Positions 5,757 through 7,219 of a stretch of DNA of 7,219 bases are shown one piece after another. The stretch is from the NCBI GenBank assembly GCA_021205045.1, contig JAJPYH010000210.1, positions 1 to 7,219 of the forward strand, read 5' to 3'. Each line of letters begins with the position of its first letter. Position 1 is the first letter of the stretch. The notes beneath the pieces are model-generated. The model saw nothing but the letters and a program-made list of their open reading frames with translations. It was not told where the DNA came from and did not search any database. This stretch comes from Lachnospiraceae bacterium. GTDB taxonomy: Bacteria > Bacillota > Clostridia > Lachnospirales > Lachnospiraceae. The position numbers and the translations under genes were made by a program.

Positions 5757-5762
5757 ATCATA
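5757..5762 (-). promoter_or_regulatory. Probable -10 box for the carboxypeptidase gene
   Basis: TATGAT reads on the minus strand at 5762-5757, with an overlapping TATAGT at 5767-5762. The best-placed -35 (TTTGGT, 5785-5780) is a poor match, so the promoter would rely on the -10 and the A/T-rich upstream tract, or on an activator. Initiation near 5750 gives a leader of about 26 nt and supports the start at 5724 rather than 5754. Confidence 0.4.
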
Positions 5763-5796
5763 CTATAAAACTTCAAAAAACCAAAGCCTTTTCATT

Positions 5797-5814
5797 AAAA
5801 TTTCATGAAATTTT
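5797..5814. promoter_or_regulatory. 18-bp perfect palindrome in the divergent spacer
   Basis: AAAATTTCATGAAATTTT is fully self-complementary. It lies in the 197-nt spacer between the carboxypeptidase gene (leftward) and trmB (rightward), about 55 nt upstream of the predicted carboxypeptidase transcript start. It could be an operator or simply an A/T-rich upstream element. No known regulator site was recognised. The rest of the spacer is A/T-rich up to about 5825, then becomes mixed, with no further clear structure. Confidence 0.4.
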
Positions 5815-5921
5815 GCTATTTAAAAAAGTGGACTTTGCACGTAAAATGAGTCGATGAGTGGGAGTGGGCGCTATGAATATGATCGCTCTCAGTAACAGTG
5901 TGTGTTGATTTGGAGGAAGCT

Positions 5922-6587
5922 ATGCGGCTGCGCAATGTTCCCGGCGCCGGGGAGGTTCTTGAGGCGAGCGAATATGTGATTAAGGAGCCGACGGAAATGA
6001 AAGGCAGGTGGCGGGAGCTTTTTTCCTGTCAGGAGAGGGATGCCTCTGAAGCTCCGCTCCATTTGGAGATTGGCATGGGAAAGGGGGCATTCCTGCATCA
6101 GATGGCACTCCTTCATGGCGAAATTGCTTATGTGGGTCTGGAAAGATACAGCAGCGTGCTGGTGAAGGCGCTTTCCAGACTGGAGGCGGAGCCGTTAAAG
6201 AATGTGAGGCTTGTCTGCGCGGACGCGGAGGAAATTCCGGAGATGTTTGACCCCGGCGAGGTGGACAGGATTTATCTGAATTTTTCTGATCCCTGGCCGA
6301 AAGCGCGGCATGCCAAAAGGCGGCTGCCGGGGAGAGCATTTCTTGAGTGTTTTGACAGAATCTTAAGTCCGGAAGGAACGATTGAGTTTAAAACGGATAA
6401 CCGGGAGCTGTTCGATTTCGCGGTGGAGGAAGCGAAGGAGGCCGGCTGGGAGTTTGAAGCGCTCACATACGATCTGCATCATGACAGGATACTGTGTGAT
6501 GGCAATGTGATGACCGAATATGAAAAGAAATTTTCTCAAAAGGGGAATCTCATCTGCAAGTATATTATTTACCGTATTCAGAAATGA
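5922..6587 (+). CDS. trmB: tRNA (guanine-N7-)-methyltransferase
   Basis: This 221-residue enzyme uses S-adenosylmethionine to methylate N7 of G46 in the variable loop of tRNAs, and matches the usual bacterial TrmB length. The start ATG 5922 has GGAGG at 5912-5916 with a 5-nt spacer; a GTG at 5898 in the same frame lacks such a site. The SAM-binding motif I is EIGMGKG (49-55), with Glu74 in GLERY and Asp101 in CADAEE as further cofactor contacts by family analogy. The family signature NFSDPWPKARHAKRRL (120-135) is intact, as are FKTDN (156-160) and TEYEKKF (198-204). It is divergent from the carboxypeptidase gene and 64 nt upstream of trxA, with no terminator between, so it may share a transcript with trxA. 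A TATGAT at 5878-5883 could be its -10 box but has no good -35 partner. Confidence 0.95.
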   Translation: MRLRNVPGAGEVLEASEYVIKEPTEMKGRWRELFSCQERDASEAPLHLEIGMGKGAFLHQMALLHGEIAYVGLERYSSVLVKALSRLEAEPLKNVRLVCADAEEIPEMFDPGEVDRIYLNFSDPWPKARHAKRRLPGRAFLECFDRILSPEGTIEFKTDNRELFDFAVEEAKEAGWEFEALTYDLHHDRILCDGNVMTEYEKKFSQKGNLICKYIIYRIQK

Positions 6588-6651
6588 TAAAAACAGGAAA
6601 TCATAACTTTCAGCAATGATGAAAAATGAAAAGAAACGGAGGAATCAAACA

Positions 6652-6969
6652 ATGGCGATGATTTTCAATGAACAGAATTTTGACGAGGAAGTGTTAAAGA
6701 GCACACTGCCGGTTTTAGTTGATTTTTATGCGGACTGGTGCGGTCCATGTAAGATGATGGCTCCCATCGTGAGCCAGCTGGCGGAGGAATATGAAGGAAA
6801 GATCAAAATAGGAAAGGTCAATGTGGATGACAGCAATCAGCTGGCGGGGCAGTTCCAGATCAGAAATATTCCGTCCTTTATTATTTTTAAAAATGGACAG
6901 GCTGTGGAGAAATATGTGGGCAGCATGAAAAAGACCGAGCTGGAGGAAAAGCTGAAGGTGGTTCTTTAA
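6652..6969 (+). CDS. trxA: Thioredoxin
   Basis: This 105-residue protein is the canonical thioredoxin size. It is a cytoplasmic dithiol-disulfide oxidoreductase that reduces protein disulfides and is recharged by thioredoxin reductase, which is not in the window. The active site WCGPC is at 29-33, preceded by VDFYADW, and the cis-proline is Pro74 in NIPSF. The following FIIFKNGQ and VGSMKKTEL segments are typical. GGAGG at 6638-6642, 9 nt before ATG 6652, sets the start; an ATG at 6616 in the same frame has no ribosome site. No strong promoter is visible in the 64 nt after trmB, so co-transcription with trmB is likely. A terminator follows 8 nt after the stop. Confidence 0.97.
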   Translation: MAMIFNEQNFDEEVLKSTLPVLVDFYADWCGPCKMMAPIVSQLAEEYEGKIKIGKVNVDDSNQLAGQFQIRNIPSFIIFKNGQAVEKYVGSMKKTELEEKLKVVL

Positions 6970-6977
6970 AAATAGTG

Positions 6978-7005
6978 ATCCGGGGCCCCAGGTCCCGGAT
7001 TTTTT
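6978..7005 (+). terminator. Rho-independent terminator after trxA
   Basis: ATCCGGG (6978-6984) pairs with CCCGGAT (6994-7000) around a 9-nt loop, and a run of six T (7000-7005) follows. This is a textbook intrinsic terminator that ends the trmB-trxA unit and separates it from the antiporter gene downstream. Confidence 0.92.
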
Positions 7006-7053
7006 CAAATCAGTGACTGCAGTGCAATCAGCTTTTATACATGAGGTTAAGAG

Positions 7054-7219
7054 ATGTATATATTATTTGTAATTATGTGGATTCTGTTCAATGGCAGCGT
7101 TACTCCGGAGATTGTGGTTTTTGGACTGGTCATTGCGGCAGCGATCTACTGGTTTATATGTAAATTCATGGATTTCAGTGTGCGGAAGGATATTGCGATG
7201 ATCCGGCAGTCTTTCAGAA
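7054..7219 (+). CDS. mrpE: Na+/H+ antiporter subunit E, MrpE/MnhE family (5' part only)
   Basis: Fifty-five codons are visible before the window ends. The start ATG 7054 has GAGG at 7043-7046 with a 7-nt spacer. The N-terminus MYILFVIMWILFNGS, then TPEIVVFGLVIAAAIYWFIC and a charged segment DFSVRKDIAMIRQ, matches the start of the MrpE/MnhE family: two membrane helices (about 2-13 and 19-36) split by a short TPE-containing loop. In the Mrp complex, subunit E is a small membrane protein required with the other subunits for cation/proton antiport and pH or sodium tolerance. Being first after a terminator, it would open an Mrp operon (E-F-G-B-type order), which cannot be seen here. No convincing promoter lies in 7006-7053. 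Confidence 0.78.
   Translation, partial: MYILFVIMWILFNGSVTPEIVVFGLVIAAAIYWFICKFMDFSVRKDIAMIRQSFR

Noticed and set aside
7013..7041. GTGACT-17-TATACA as a promoter for the antiporter gene
   Set aside because: Transcription would begin near 7048, downstream of the ribosome site at 7043-7046, and both boxes are only 4 of 6 matches.

Overview
The window looks like a chromosomal segment of a Clostridia-type Firmicute, most likely a Lachnospiraceae-like gut anaerobe. This is inferred, not proven. The support is the strong AGGAGG-type ribosome binding sites, the near-consensus sigma-A promoters, a preQ1/QueT module, a PBP5-family carboxypeptidase with a C-terminal membrane anchor, and protein styles typical of that group. 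No mobile element, CRISPR array, tRNA or rRNA was seen. Most genes are housekeeping or transport genes, so the less expected signals are in the control regions and gene junctions.

Layout. (1) Bases 1-1460, minus strand: a MarR-type regulator gene runs into the start of an ABC exporter gene whose 3' part lies outside the window. A near-perfect promoter (TTGACA, 17 nt, TACAAT) drives the pair, and the two reading frames overlap by 65 nt. (2) Bases 1460-1630: a divergent control region with a perfect 10-bp inverted repeat touching the -35 box of the rightward promoter, then a leader that looks like a class I preQ1 riboswitch. (3) Bases 1631-4121, plus strand: queT (queuosine-precursor uptake), then a second promoter and a roughly 140-nt structured leader, then an alpha/beta-hydrolase esterase and a DEDDh 3'-5' exonuclease 3 nt apart, closed by a rho-independent terminator. 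(4) Bases 4129-5724, minus strand: a D-alanyl-D-alanine carboxypeptidase that converges on the same terminator. (5) Bases 5755-5921: an AT-rich divergent spacer with an 18-bp perfect palindrome. (6) Bases 5922-7005, plus strand: trmB (tRNA m7G46 methyltransferase) and trxA (thioredoxin), ended by a terminator. (7) From 7054: the first 55 codons of an MrpE/MnhE Na+/H+ antiporter subunit.

How the parts relate. MarR plus ABC exporter is the usual arrangement of a drug- or stress-responsive efflux operon, with the regulator probably controlling its own transcript. QueT under a preQ1 riboswitch is a feedback loop on queuosine-precursor uptake. TrmB also acts on tRNA, but nothing in the sequence links it to queT. 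I found no convincing new multi-gene system. The best leads are: a dnaX-like slippery heptamer, in the correct frame, near the end of marR; a leader before the esterase that could switch its Shine-Dalgarno exposure; the perfect dyad in the marR-queT control region; and an uncharacterised Cys/His module at the end of the exonuclease.
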